NCBI GenBank assembly: GCA_029891385.1
Contig: CM057228.1
Span: 83,812,964-83,876,963 of the forward strand
Length of the DNA stretch: 64,000 nucleotides
Direction: 5' to 3'
DNA from: Erythroxylum novogranatense
Lineage: Eukaryota > Streptophyta > Magnoliopsida > Malpighiales > Erythroxylaceae
Each line of letters begins with the position of its first letter. The first letter of the stretch is position 1. The position numbers and the translations under genes are program-made. Below the pieces are notes generated by a model. The model did not search any database. It was not told the DNA's origin and saw only the letters and a program-made list of their open reading frames with translations. Below, one piece after another: positions 1 to 11,580 of this stretch.

Positions 1-996
1 GTGGTTCGCCTACATGGATTTCCTCGGTCCATTGTCTCCGATCGAGACAAAATTTTCATTAGCCATTTCTGGACTAAACTTTTCAGATTGCAGGGCACTG
101 TTTTGCGTCGGAGCACCACGTATCATCCACAATCTGAAGGCCAAACCGAAGTGGTAAACCGTTGTGTGGAAACTTATTTGCGATGCTTTGCGAAGATGAA
201 ACCTAAGACTTGGCAAGAGTGGGTTGCATGGGCTGAATTATGGTGTAACAGTAGCTTTCATACGACTGTCCAATGCACTCCATTTAGGGCGGTGTATGGT
301 CGTGACCCCCCGCCTATAATACGCTATGGCTCAACCTTAACTCCTCTTTCTGAATTGGAGGACCAACTTCAGGCGAGAGATAGAGTGCTGGATGAGTTGA
401 AGGACCATTTGTTGATCACCCAGAACAGGATGAAGAAAGCTGCTGATTTGAAGCAGCGTGATGTCGAATTTGCAGTAGGAGATCTGGTGTACCTCAAACT
501 TCGACCTTATCGGTCTAAGTCATTGGCACGGAAACAGAATGAAAAGCTGTCTCCTCATTATTTCGGGCCTTATGAAGTGGTGCAGAGGATAGGACCTGTA
601 GCTTATAAACTCAAACTCCTAGAAACTTCAAGTGTCCATCCCACGTTTCATGTTTCTCAACTTCGGGCAGCTTTAGGAGTTGACACTCCTTGCTAGGAAT
701 TACCCCCATTTTTGACTACCGATTTAGAATGGAACGTGGAACCGAAAGCAGTGCTGAATGTGCGCTTCGGCAGTGGAGGCTCCGGAGTAGAGGAGTTGAT
801 TGCTTGGAAGCACTTGCCGCGTTTTGAGGCTACTTGGGAACCCTTTGATTTGATCAACCAGCAGTTTCCAGCTTTCAACCTTGAGGACAAGGTTCGTCTT
901 CTTGGGGAAGGTATTGATAGGCCTCTGGTGCATAAGCAGTATTGTAGTCGCAAGAAGAGGAGCGCGGGGGCTAGAGAAGGTGGGCCAGTCATGTGA
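1..996 (+). pseudogene. Ty3/gypsy chromovirus pol, 3' end (integrase C-terminal half plus chromodomain)
   Basis: The frame is open from the window edge and carries the end of a retroviral-type integrase: the catalytic SDRD aspartate near codon 14, then YHPQSEGQTEVVNR with the catalytic Glu, and a GPY/F-type motif (HYFGPYEVVQRIGPVAYKL) near codons 187-205. A single in-frame TAG at 694-696 separates this from a C-terminal chromodomain-like segment in the same frame (about 712-996), recognisable from IAWKHLPRFEATWEPFDLI. In chromoviruses this domain follows integrase and is thought to guide insertion. The stop would remove the chromodomain, so this copy is probably dead. Gag, protease, RT and RNase H lie outside the window. 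Confidence 0.9.
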
Positions 997-1010
997 GATG
1001 GAAAGAAGTT

Positions 1011-1380
1011 TGTTATGGGCATGCTGACTTGTGTTTGTTATGTACGAGTAAGAAGGAGAATTCTGTTATCCTTGAGCAATATATATATGTATCAGAGGAT
1101 AGGGAAGCATGGGGGGGGGTGATATTCTTTACTAAAAGAGAATTACAATGAGTTTGTTGGAGAGCTGCACCCTCTCGAATTGGTGTTAGGAGAGATTCAG
1201 CCTCTCAAATTGCTGTTTATTTCTTTTTGTCAACAATTTCACATTCTCAATACAATATAATATCGAGTGTTCTACTCTATTATTCTGTTCTGTCATTTCT
1301 TGATTGCTGGTTGTTTTCGGCTACTGTAATATTGAAACCCAGGTTGCTTGTTTGGCCTTTGTTATTGCTGGATCCCATCA
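1011..1380 (+). repeat. Probable short 3' LTR of the chromovirus
   Basis: After the pol stop and a purine-rich stretch (gagatggaaagaag) the sequence begins TGTTATGGGC and runs to ...GATCCCATCA, with TG/CA ends and a TATA-like run near 1080. It contains a G9 tract at 1112-1120. The right edge is supported by context: immediately after 1380 the minus-strand LINE reading frame begins, so the gypsy element appears to have inserted into the LINE. The 5' LTR is outside the window, so the ends cannot be checked by LTR comparison. Confidence 0.5.
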
Positions 1381-2940
1381 AAGACTAAGCTCCTTAAGCA
1401 ATTTACCTATAATAAGAATTCAAGGACTGCTTCAATTACAAGACTCGTGATAAATCTCCAATAGTTTTGAAAGAAAAAAGCATTGAGGTCATGTGGACCA
1501 AGTGCTTTATTAGCATTAAGTTCGAAGAGGATTTTCTACACATCAGTATCATTAAAGAAATGAGGAGATGTGATTCTATTAGTGTTATTTTCAGAGATGA
1601 TTAAATTATGCAAAAAGGTTGTGTTTCTGTCACTTGCTAATAACCATTGTATCCTATACCTTTGTTTAAGGATTGAGAAGTTAACTTCTAGTGCTTAGAG
1701 CGGTTCTCTCAGCTCCCTTTCTAGTGGTGTTTGAGAGATCCATATATAATAAATGTTGAGCTTCTATTAAGAAACTGCTTGATATGTATTCCCATACCTC
1801 TTGAGATTTAGTCCCTTTAGCTTTTAACCATATCCACCTTCCTACAACGGATGAAGGATTTAAAGGCTTTAAATTTATGGCATAAACCATTCCTAATTGT
1901 AGCTTCAAATCCTTCATCTTCAGCCAAAAAGTTATTGAACCTAAAGGGAAATCTCCTTAGTATGTTCAAGGTAAGATTTTTGGATCACTATGGGAGAATT
2001 ATTTGAAAAGAGTGGACATCCAAATGTAGCCTTGCTTTCTTGGAAAATAGTGAGCCATTGACTGTTCGCTAATGCTCTAGCAAGCTTTTTTTAAAGGAAC
2101 CATCTTCCTTGCTGTTTATTGTTTTAGGTATAGAAATGACCTTCCATTTTAAGGTTTATAAATTACAATTGGCTAACACAATCTCTAAAATCATTAGAGA
2201 AATTTTTGATACAAGGATTTTCCTCAGCTTCAAAATTATTTTTGATGCTTTTGAAACCACCAAGAATCACCTTAAGGATATTGGAACTAGGTTGAATTTA
2301 TGATAATTTGTGCTAGCGGGAACTTCTTTGAAACAAAAGGTTATATGCATATACAAAGGTGACTTGGAAGTTAATCCTTTTCGTCAACAAGATGACTAAC
2401 AGGTTAATCTTATGATCAATGGATCAAGAGTAGAGAATATTAACTTTATTAGGGTTAAAAGTAACAATAATTCTTCCATTATAATGAGGATGATGGCTGT
2501 TGATAGTTTTCTAATGCCTTTGAAGGAATCTCAGCTTAAAGCAACTACTCTCCTTCAGTTTTGTTTCCAACAGACTAGCTAGTAATTGTTTAATATCAAA
2601 TAAGTAATCTCTCAACATTTGTTGTTTTTTGGTGCAGTTGAGCCTTCTAACATTCCATGTAAGAATAGATATTAAGTTATAGTACAAGAGCTAGAACAAT
2701 TGTTCTTAATCTTCCTTCTGGATTTTCTCCTCATAGCCATTTTGAAGTCTTTACTAGATTCAATGATCTCTTTAGTATTAGTTGGGGAGCTTATGGCTAT
2801 TTACTTAACTAGTGAAAGAACTCCCTTTATAGGACTTGCTATGCTTTGCTTCCCTGGTGAGTTAGAATACTTGCTAAGTGGACAATGTAATTTATCCAAA
2901 GTTGCCAGCGGTGCTTCATTAGCCTGTGCATTTTGAGTAT
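1381..2940 (-). pseudogene. L1-type LINE remnant: endonuclease and start of reverse transcriptase
   Basis: Read on the minus strand from about 2680, degenerate frames give the start of a plant L1 ORF2 endonuclease (ILTWNVRRLNCTKKQQM), its middle (INFQVTFVYAYN, near 2400), the distal endonuclease and linker (about 2100-1680), and the entry to reverse transcriptase (NANKALGPHDLNAFFFQNYW near 1480). Upstream, 2690-2940 would be the ORF1 tail. Stops and frameshifts are frequent. The RT core and 3' end are missing where the gypsy LTR begins. Clearly an old, dead insertion. Confidence 0.75.
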
Positions 2941-4426
2941 GGTAACCAAGATCCCTATCTATAGATCTTAAAGGTTAGGTTACATATTGATTTATAGTAT
3001 ATTAATTTTGAATACTGAGTATCGATCCCATAGAGACTACAAGTACTAGTAATTTTCGCGTTTCTATTATCTGACTAACAATTAAAGTGATGGTTTAATT
3101 AAAACAATAAAACTAAAATAAAAGTTCAACTTAAAGAATAACTAAGAACGTAGATCACAAGAGAATTGACAAGTCAAATGAACAGTATATAGGTAATGAA
3201 TCTCCTTTAGATTTCTTAAGATATTGACTTGTTATCATGCAATTTAATTAAAGATCATTGTACCATTGGAATTCTTATATTGTATCAATATCTTTGGTCT
3301 AGACTATCAACATTTGATCCTCCGTGATTAACTAAAATCTCTTCTAGTTAAAACCCATTTGCATTAATCGATTTATGAATTTCACTATTCGGTTTAACTC
3401 TAATCTAGACCTATTTTTAGGTTTGAATACAACTCCTTACAATTATGATAGATCTATTCATACAAAAGGATTGTTCAATCTCAATTCATTAAAACATAAA
3501 ATAATTAATATCGCGGACATATTAATTCAAAGACTAATTAAAACATATAATTGAATCTCAATAAATCAATAATCAAATTGCAATAAATAAGGAATCAAAT
3601 CACAATGTCTATCCTAAGGTTTATCCTACTTAGGCACTAAATAAATTTAGCTCATAGTAATAGAAAACATAGCCAAAGGGTCAAACGAAGAATTAAAAAA
3701 AGAGATTTCACTATATATCCCCTTTTCTCTAATATGATTCTTCGAGAATTCGATGGAAATCTACTCTCTATCGGATCTTTAATCAATCTTTGCTTCTTTA
3801 CTGCTCTCAGGTTTAGAATTATTTCAAAACTCTCACTTTAGGTCTTAATCTTCAACTTCCTTTAATTGTTCTTCTTAATTACCTTTTACAATGCAAAATT
3901 AGGATTTTTACATTGGACATGGTTTGGCACATAGTCATTTGCATGTCCATGTCCTTGAAAACTTCTTTAAAACTTGAAAGTTGTGTTTATTCATGGTCCT
4001 AAAAGCTTACATGGGCAGTGACTATGTCCTTCAAAAACTCCTTCAAACTTGAAAGTTGTGCTTATACATGGTCCCAAAAGCTTACACGAGCAGTAACCAC
4101 AATTGTGTCCAGTGCTTACACCGGTGTGTTTGACCTTTACATGGGAAAAATATCTTTGAAGCTATACATGCTCACAGGGGCTTACATGGTTCCTCACGTG
4201 ACCGTGTACATGACTTACACAGGCATATTCTTCCAAAATAGTTTCAATTCTTTTGTTTTCTATCCTGATTTCATCTATCTTACTCTTTTTTTGATTATAA
4301 AGGTAAATAAGACCAACAAACATACTAAGAATCAAAAAGTACCAAAAACAACATTACAACTCTCACATAAACAAATAATACGGACTAAATATTGAACTAA
4401 AGATATAGTCTATTAAGCATTTATCA
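2941..4426 (-). repeat. Candidate gypsy LTR, minus strand
   Basis: On the minus strand a polypurine tract (AAGTGTGGGGA at 4440-4430) is followed by a TGATAAATGC start at 4426, a pattern typical of Athila-like LTRs. The segment carries no coding capacity and has the wording around a self-similar cloverleaf of GTATCGATCCCATAGAG (near 3020) often seen close to such LTR ends. The far boundary near 2941 is only estimated, since the other LTR is not identified. Confidence 0.45.
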
Positions 4427-4975
4427 AATATCCCCACACTTATGCTTTTGCTTGTTATCAAGAAAATCATAACCAAAATCATTAAATTTCAAAACATCCA
4501 TCTCTTTTCAATTTCAACATGTCCATTCACACCCTATATTATTATATCCTATGAATCAAATCCATATACAATTTGACTCCAACATTCCTAGAACAAACTT
4601 CCATAAATCATTATCGAAGTAATTAAATTAATCATCTTTCTGAAATCAAAAACACAAATTCCATACCCTCACAAAGGATTCACTCAAGGTACTCAAAGGT
4701 GTTTATGGTAAAAATATAATAAACTCTTAAATCAATACATAGAAGGAGTCTTAACTATAAGCTTGCAATAAAATCATATCTCTACCGCTAATGAGTAAAC
4801 TAGAAACAAAAATCAAAAGGTCTTTTAAATAAGATATAATGAAGCTTAAGGCTTGAAAGTGATAATTAAAAGGGTAATAATGTTGAAAGAAATTTACATG
4901 AACAAGATTGCACAAAACTTGTTTCTTCATAGCATAGTTCCTTCAAAGAGTACTTCAATATCTTAAAGGAACACT
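4427..4975 (-). other. 3' noncoding part of the same gypsy element
   Basis: This AT-rich stretch has no reading frame but resembles 27621-27945 through much of its length (for example the runs near 4450-4560 and 4670-4740). Both lie next to the same minus-strand polypurine tract and LTR start. The two are therefore copies of one element family with long untranslated 3' regions. Confidence 0.45.
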
Positions 4976-4983
4976 AGGGAAGG

Positions 4984-5440
4984 GTATTTTGTTCAAAAGA
5001 AATGGAGGTTTGGTTCTTGAGGAATACAATGACGCTAATTGTGCTGGATCTATTATTGATAGAAGTTCAACTTTAGGATATTGCACCTTCTTAGTAGGAA
5101 TCTTGTGAGTTGGAGAAGCAAAAAACAAGGTGTGTATGAACTACTCTGGCTGAAGATTATTCTTAAAGATTTGAAGATTAAGTGGGATGGCCCTATGAGA
5201 CTATACTGTTACAATAAATCTGCAATCATCATAGCTCATAACCTAGTTCAACATGATCGTACAAAGCATGTTGAAATTGATAGTCACTTTCTCAAGGAAA
5301 AGTTAGAAAACTGATTAATTTGTACTGCTTATGTGTCTACACATGGTCAGTTGGCTGATATTCTCACCAAAGATTTGAGCAGCTCAATTTTTTAGAGTAT
5401 TGTATCTAAGCTGGGAGTGGAGAATACCAATTCACCAGCT
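4984..5440 (+). pseudogene. Ty1/copia RNase H, 3' end of pol
   Basis: The frame reads through the copia RNase H: the DANCAGS motif (first catalytic Asp, near 5030), STLGYC, LVSWRSKKQ, the central NKSAIIIAHN with the expected conserved Asp changed to Asn (YCYNKSA), HDRTKHVEID, HFLKEKL, then STHGQLADILTK. A stop after LEN and others nearby interrupt it. This is the C-terminus of a copia polyprotein. The upstream RT is absent, so the element is truncated. Confidence 0.85.
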
Positions 5441-5680
5441 TAAGGGGGAGCGTGGAAAAATCATGTATATTGATTGATTGATTGTATTTTATTAAGTTTC
5501 CTTTTATATTAAAATTTCCCATAAATCATGGGATTAGAGAGTATCCCATAAATTATGGTATTAGATATTGCATTAGAATTATTAATTTCCATTTTAGGTA
5601 CTAGAATTTTTTATATAAGTAATACTTTTAAACTTTAGAGATATGCATAAAAAAGAGTTCTTATTCAAATTTTGACAATT
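5441..5680 (+). repeat. Copia polypurine tract and probable 3' LTR
   Basis: TAAGGGGGAGCG at 5441-5452 is a standard copia polypurine tract directly after the RNase H frame. An LTR would start TGGAAAAATC at 5453. It holds a TATA-like TTTTATATAAG near 5610 and could end at TTTTGACA around 5678. The right end is uncertain. Confidence 0.55.
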
Positions 5681-6862
5681 AGAAATGATGTGTTGAGCAT
5701 TTGTTTCATTGTCGAATATTATCATTAACTAGAACTTCTTTGAATTTTGCCTTTTCCATTGGGAATTGACTCTTGAGTTTATGAGGGAGTAAGCAGATGT
5801 TTGTCCAAGAAGAACCCAACAAGTATTGTTTCCCATCTTGAAATTATTTTTGGATTGGATTATGCTCTAGTGTTTGAATAATTTTTGTACTTTATCTATT
5901 CATATTTCTATGAAAATATTTGTTTTTCTAGCAAAAAGTTTTAGTGGTGTTCAAGGAAGGAGAAGAGAAGAATCTCCTAGTACCTGTCTATAGAGGCGCT
6001 TATTGGAGAGTAGTCGGGGAGAAGGATGAGATGCTTTAGGTTCTCCAGGAGAAGAGTCTAGGGGATTATTGATGATATTAGTACAAGGAAGGGATGAATT
6101 AGCATGACCTGAGGCATGGGAGAGGGGAGAAGAGAGAGGGGAAAGTTGGAAGGATCAGGATTGGTTTGGTTGGTAAGTGACAGAATTTAGATATGTTACC
6201 AAGAAAGGTCAAGTGCTAGCAAGAACATCAATTTTAAAATACCGTTGCTAAAAAGGGAAAAGAGAGAAATAAAAGCTGCAACCAAAAGGGTCAGGTACAG
6301 GAGACAAAGGAGGCACAAGAAAGGAGGGTCTAAGCTTGTATGGTCTAAAGATGAGAAGACTGGGGTTGCACACCTCGAAGAGTGAGGTGGAGAAAGACAA
6401 AAAAAAGGGAAACCACACCAAAGACCTCACTTGAGGAAAGAGAGATAACACAAGAAGGAGAAACAAGGATTACTGCACACAGACTGAGATGGCTTAGAAG
6501 AGAGATAACAGTGCGACAGGCACATGTCAAGGAGCATCCTAGATGAAGAGCAAGAAGAAAAGGAAGCTTGTGAGAAGGGGGAGACGCTCTCTCATGTTAC
6601 TTTTCCAGGTTTTCAAAGACTCTGTCGTCGTGTGTGTACTTTGTATTTTGGTTTTTATTGGACATTATTTGTAATGGACTACCATGCAGTGTGATCGGTG
6701 GCAATTTGTTCCTTTCTGCTGTTCCTTCATTGAGTGCAAATGCATGCTATTCTTTTGGTTTATCTGCTTTCTGTTTGCCTTTTGGGTAACATCTGTAGTA
6801 TATTTCACTTAGTTTTCTCCCACTTATGTTCTCATTCATTTCATTTGATGCTTCTCTATTAG
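5681..6862. other. No gene recognised; purine-rich tract upstream of GST exons
   Basis: I see no convincing coding sequence here. 5940-6560 is strongly purine-rich (GGAGAAGAG-like runs) and generates pyrimidine-rich antisense frames without family likeness. The N-terminal thioredoxin-fold exons expected upstream of the GST exons are not found in this stretch. Confidence 0.5.
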
Positions 6863-7920
6863 CTGGATATGTTTTCAATTCTACGTTGGCACCTGCACTT
6901 GGCGTACCCCTGAATCCAAAAGAAGCAGTTAAAGCTGAGAAAGTATTGTCTGAGGCTTTGTCAGCGATCGAGTCTATTTGGCTCAAGGGTAATGGGAAAT
7001 TCTTGCTAGGTAGCATGCAACCCTCCATAGCAGATCTAAGCCTAGTTTGTGAGATAATGCAGCTGGAGGTATGTAACTCCTACTTGTATAACTTGATGTT
7101 TCCAAAATTATCATAATTGTTGTTGCAACGAACTTCAGGGACTTCCTGATGATTGGATATAAGAAGCTCATTGACTCCTGTCTAATTAATATTCAGGGAG
7201 TAGTTGTTATTTTCATTGGTAACATTTGAAAAACTAAATAAGATACGGATCTTGAGGCTTGTTGTCTACTTGGTAGTTTCTAGTAAGTCCATATCCGTCT
7301 TAAAACATCACCATATATTTCAATTTCACAAAATCTTTCAATGTTGATGAATATACGTTCAGTTTTTGTTCAACTCCAATGGATGCTATATTAGCTCTTG
7401 ATTGACTTCCTCTCAAGCTAAATTGCCATCGTTTTAGTATTTTTTATGTGCCTTTGACGAGGTTCTAATTTCTTTTTTGTCACAATCAAAATTCATTCCT
7501 CGTCTGAGAAGCTTCCCATAAGTTCCTTCCGAATTGTGTAATCGGTTGAACAGAAGTTTATGAGAATGGTTCCAAAGGCATAAAAGTTGTATATTTTCCC
7601 TTAAAAATTGTTTAATATGTCCATTTCTGCTAAGAGTTTGATGCTTTTTACTAAAAGATGTTATGAAACCGTATCATTTGTTCATGTCATCTTGAAATCT
7701 ATTTTAATAGGTTCTGCATGAAAAGGACCGCTATCGATTACTTGGCCCACACAAGAAAGTTCAGAAGTGGATTGAGGATACAAAATCCGCAACAAGACCA
7801 CATTTTGATGAAGTGCATAAAGTCATATTCTTAGTCAAAGAACGATTACAGAAGCAGTCATCCACTCGTATGGACGAGACAGAATATCGATCAAAATCAA
7901 GTCTGAAGTCCAAGATGTAA
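6863..7920 (+). pseudogene. GSTT: Theta-class glutathione S-transferase, last two exons (5' half missing)
   Basis: Exon 6863-7068 follows a CTATTAG acceptor and ends GAG|GTATGT. Exon 7711-7920 follows TTTTAATAG and ends in TAA. Together they give about 138 residues of the helical C-terminal domain, close to Arabidopsis GSTT1 (NPKEAVKAEKVLSEALSAIE, KFLLGSMQPSIADLSLVCEI, KVQKWIEDTKSATRPHFDE). The protein ends SKM, a plausible peroxisomal PTS1 tripeptide; plant GSTTs end SKI and are peroxisomal. These enzymes conjugate or reduce hydroperoxides with glutathione. The two exons have no stops, but the N-terminal glutathione-binding domain was not found back to position 1. Either the gene is 5'-truncated, or its first exons are pushed far upstream by retroelements. 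Confidence 0.88.
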
Positions 7921-8489
7921 GGATTCCACACGACACTAGTATGAGTCGACTGGTGAGAGGCTTATGCAGACAGAGTGCTACCTATATGGTTCAACGTGTA
8001 ATGAGATTATGATTGTTGCTTTTACATGTACCAAATATATATCAAATTGTGTCTTCAAGAGCTGGAATATTTGAATCTGTGTACTAATAAGTTGTTACTC
8101 GATTTGTGCTTTTCAAAGAAGAGAAGATCTTCTTTTTGTTCTTCCATTTTATTCTATCCAGGAAAAATAGGAGAGGGACTGATGATTTATCTTGGAAGGG
8201 GAATATATACATCCTGTTGTGATTTTTCCAGAATATTTGAGAGCCCACATTAAGTGGAGCAGAGTCACCGTGTATGGCCAAATTCTCTTCTTGTCCTTTT
8301 CTGCATCCAGACAGTTAAGCTGATAAAATGGATGCTTAGAGCAGTAGCTGCTTTCTACGGGAATAGTGTGTTTACTTATTAGGTAAAATTTTGATCACGA
8401 AGTTGCTTCATTATATGGTGGCATTCTAGTGCATCTTGTTTGCAGTTGTTCTGTGTACAGGCAAGGCTGCAACATTTTCACGCTCTTTC
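7921..8489 (+). other. 3' flank of the GST exons
   Basis: Ordinary AT-rich sequence, likely holding the 3' UTR. No further gene is seen before viral similarity begins near 8490. Confidence 0.4.
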
Positions 8490-9310
8490 TGTTCTCATTT
8501 ATTCAATGGACCAATGGCGGGCATATTCGACGAATGGCATAAAGCCGCCATTCCCATCACAAACAAGCCATCCATAATTCACCGAAGTTACCCAAACCGA
8601 TCTGAAGCCAAAAAAGGCCATAGCCAATTTTGGATAACCCTCGTTAATACCTCAATATAAACAAGCACTTGAAAAACAACCAATCATTTCTGAAATGACC
8701 TCATTAGGAAAACCTATCAATCTTGACAAAATCAACAAGAACCGAACAAGAAATGTACATACAACTATTTATTAAAAATTATTGTATCCAATTAATAACT
8801 GTTGAAGAATTATTTTAATAAAATAAAATAATAACCAGAGAAGTCAAAGTGGAGAAAACGTAAAAGAAATATAAATCAAACCCATAATTGGAATTATAAA
8901 CTTATTGAAACAAAAGAATTAAATCGCTTTGGATATTATTGAAAGATAATAAAATTCGGAAATTCCCTACGAATATTTACCAAAACTTATAACCTTAGGA
9001 CTTGATGGAATTCTAATCTTAGATTGTGTAATATCACCTGAAAAATTATTATTAGAATGCTCTAACATATTATCATTAGTTATACAATTAGAAAAACCTT
9101 TTGAAGGATTAACAAATATAAGTACTTTACGAAATTTTATTACTTACAAAACTACTGGGATTGTATTATCTCTTTTTCCAAAGTGGTCTTGTAGACACCA
9201 TATACCTTACCACTTTAAATATCCTTTATGAGTTTCCAACTGGATTTATTCTGACTGTCAAAAATTATAAAGAACGATTTGCTAAAGATTGTGAAGTAAT
9301 ATTAATTTAT
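8490..9310 (+). pseudogene. Endogenous pararetrovirus fragment, viroplasmin/TAV-like (mosaic)
   Basis: From about 8496 the frame matches the small viroplasmin N-terminal fold (FNGPMAGIFDEWHKA, IIHRSY), which recurs at 29065. A later part (9172-9290) matches the middle of the same viral protein at 29505-29620. Between them, 8748-8835 is not TAV but an inverted copy of 9715-9800, and 8930-9170 is unassigned. The piece is thus internally scrambled, with stops and shifts. In caulimovirids with this ORF the product forms inclusion bodies and allows re-initiation on the polycistronic RNA. Confidence 0.75.
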
Positions 9311-10150
9311 TTTTTATATTTATTCTGATTTCTTTTTGGGCATTCATTTGCGTGATGAATTTCTTCTTTACATATCCAACATCTACAAGTTTTCTTGCCT
9401 TAAGAGCAATAGTTTTTCTTGGCTTTTATTCGTCGATAAGATTTTCGTCTAATTTTTTTTATATGGTTTAAATGGATATTTTCTAGGATAATGTTATTTG
9501 GGATATTTTCTTCATTTATATCTAATTGGTTTTTTAATGTTTTGAAAAGTTTCACAGCCATATTATTGTGGAACTTTGGAATATTTAGTATAGCATAATT
9601 GAATATCTCTATGTCTTAATCTTTTATGTAATTTTGCTTCTAATCATTTTTGAAATAATACTTCTTTTGTTATTGAAATAGCGCCTCCGAAATTATAAGC
9701 TACTAGATTATTATTTTGTTTTATTAAAATAATTCTTCAACATTTTATTAATTAGATATGGTAATTTTGAATAAATATTTGTATGTACATTTCTTGTTAG
9801 GTTCTTATTAATTTATAATAATATTTTTAAACTCACAAATTTATTCTTCAAGATTATTTCACATATTCGCATATTGTTTAAATACCAAAGGCTGTTTTCT
9901 ATCTTCATTTTCTATTTCTTGTTTATAAGAAGTTATATCTTTTCAATAAACTCTTTATAAATATTTTAGAAGGTTTGAAGATTAGTGGAAAAAGCATTAA
10001 TAGATCGAAAAAATTATAACTATGTGTAAATGTTTGTATACACTTTTGACTTATTTTATTTTATTTTCAATATGTATAATTAATAAATGAATAGATCTAC
10101 AGATTTGACAAATAGGCATACTTAATTAAACAACTAAGAAAAATAAGACA
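9311..10150 (-). pseudogene. Endogenous pararetrovirus fragment: coat-protein zinc knuckle and leader piece
   Basis: On the minus strand, 9381-9340 encodes a CCHC knuckle ([14 protein letters not shown], spacing C-X2-C-X4-H-X4-C) after a basic lysine/arginine-rich stretch, as in caulimovirid coat proteins. The frame upstream (9400-9950) is degenerate. 9960-10150 closely resembles the viral leader at 13195-13358 continued at 14963. Leader and coat protein are directly joined here with no movement protein between them. At 9310 it meets the plus-strand fragment tail to tail. Confidence 0.7.
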
Positions 10151-11560
10151 AAATTCACACTGATCCCAAAAGCTATAGCTTGTGGGAGAAGTACTTTGAA
10201 CCTTACGTATATACACCACGCTTCCATGCCAACTAATATTTTGAATTTTGTATTGTACCGGCCAGTGCTGGTTTCCACCGATCGGTACTGGCCAAAAATC
10301 GGCACCGGTACGGGTATAAATGATACCGGTAAAAAATACTGATCGGTAGCGACCAATTTCGACGGTATAGGCCGGTATTCAAAATACCGGTCAAATATCG
10401 ATCGATACCGAAAATTTTTAAAAATTGGGGGACTTTTTTGTAAAATTTTTAAAAAATTTCAAAATTTCCCTTCCTCCCTCCTACCTCTCATTTCCCCCTT
10501 TTTTTCAAAGTTTTTAAAATAATAATAAATATTTTATTACTAATAATAATTATAAATTAAATAAAACTTAAAATAAATTATTTTATTTTTATTACTAATA
10601 AATAATTTTTCTTTAAATTTATTTTAATATTTTATATAATATTTATTAATAAATACTACTAAATATATAAATCAAAATTTATATATTTTAAAATTATATT
10701 TTAAAATTAATTATATTTATTAATAATTATTAAATTAATTTTATATATTAAATGAAATTGTGATTATGTCTAATTAAATGTAAAATGAAATGGAATGTGA
10801 AAAACAACAATTCTAAAAAATAATTCAAAATTTTGATAACATAGAAAATAATTCAAAATTCAAATTATTTTCATTATTTTACATTTAATTATTATATTTA
10901 GATAATTATTATATATTGATATATATTATATATAGATAATTATTATATATAGAAATAATTAAAATATAATAAAGATATATATAAACTAAAATGAATAAGA
11001 TATAAATAAAAACTAAATTAAATAATCTACAACTTTACAATATGACAATGAATTATTTTGTAATTTAAAAAATTCAGGAACAATTTTATAAATTTTTTAA
11101 AAATTTGTATTATTGTAATATTTTAAATACTTTGTATTATTCTTAATTTTATAATTGTATGATGATAATTTTCTTTATTTATATTAATTGTAGTTATTAT
11201 TTATATGTAAAATATTTAAAATTATTGTTATTTCATATTAATTGTCATTATTATTTATTATTAAGATTTTTGAAAGCATGGTTGATATTATACAGTACAA
11301 CTGTATAATATACCAATATGAACTATTTTGTAATTTTTAAAAATTTTAGAAACTATTTCATAAATTTAAAAAATTTCAAACGATATCCTGCATCAACAGT
11401 ATCGATGCGATTCTATTTCAGAGCTCAATCTGCATGCAGAGTCGATGCGGTATTCATAACATTGATGTCAACTCTTGTTAACTAGTTGGTTTCACCACTA
11501 AGTGACTCCCACTTTAGGGAATCGAACTCACGGTGTAGGGCAAGTCATTAGGTTGTAACC
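10151..11560. other. AT-rich noncoding stretch
   Basis: Almost purely A/T over 10500-11350, without reading frames or family likeness. Only the CCGGTAC-rich patch at its left end and a GATGCGG-containing patch near 11395-11460 are higher in GC. Confidence 0.5.
10256..10424. repeat. Cluster of ACCGGT/CGGTA palindromic words
   Basis: Short palindromic words (ACCGGT, TACCGG, CCGGTA, CGATCGGTA, ATCGATCGATACC) recur about every 15-25 bp over 170 bp in an otherwise A/T-rich region. They could be the degenerate end of a nonautonomous DNA element. No terminal inverted repeat partner was found. Confidence 0.45.
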
Positions 11561-11580
11561 TAGAGCTTTGATACCATTTT
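11561..11580 (-). promoter_or_regulatory. Initiator-tRNA-Met primer-binding-site-like sequence
   Basis: On the minus strand the word TGGTATCAAAGCTC (11576-11563) matches the TGGTATCAGAGC primer site used by plant pararetroviruses and many LTR elements with one change. It lies right after the degenerate movement-protein-like frame and after a 26-bp tandem doubling (near 11581-11630). A GTTCGATTCCC word 40 bp downstream looks like a tRNA T-arm, so a tRNA-derived SINE origin is also possible. Confidence 0.5.

Noticed and set aside
6248..6530. Membrane-like minus frames
   Set aside because: They arise from antisense reading of a purine-rich tract and have no conserved family features.
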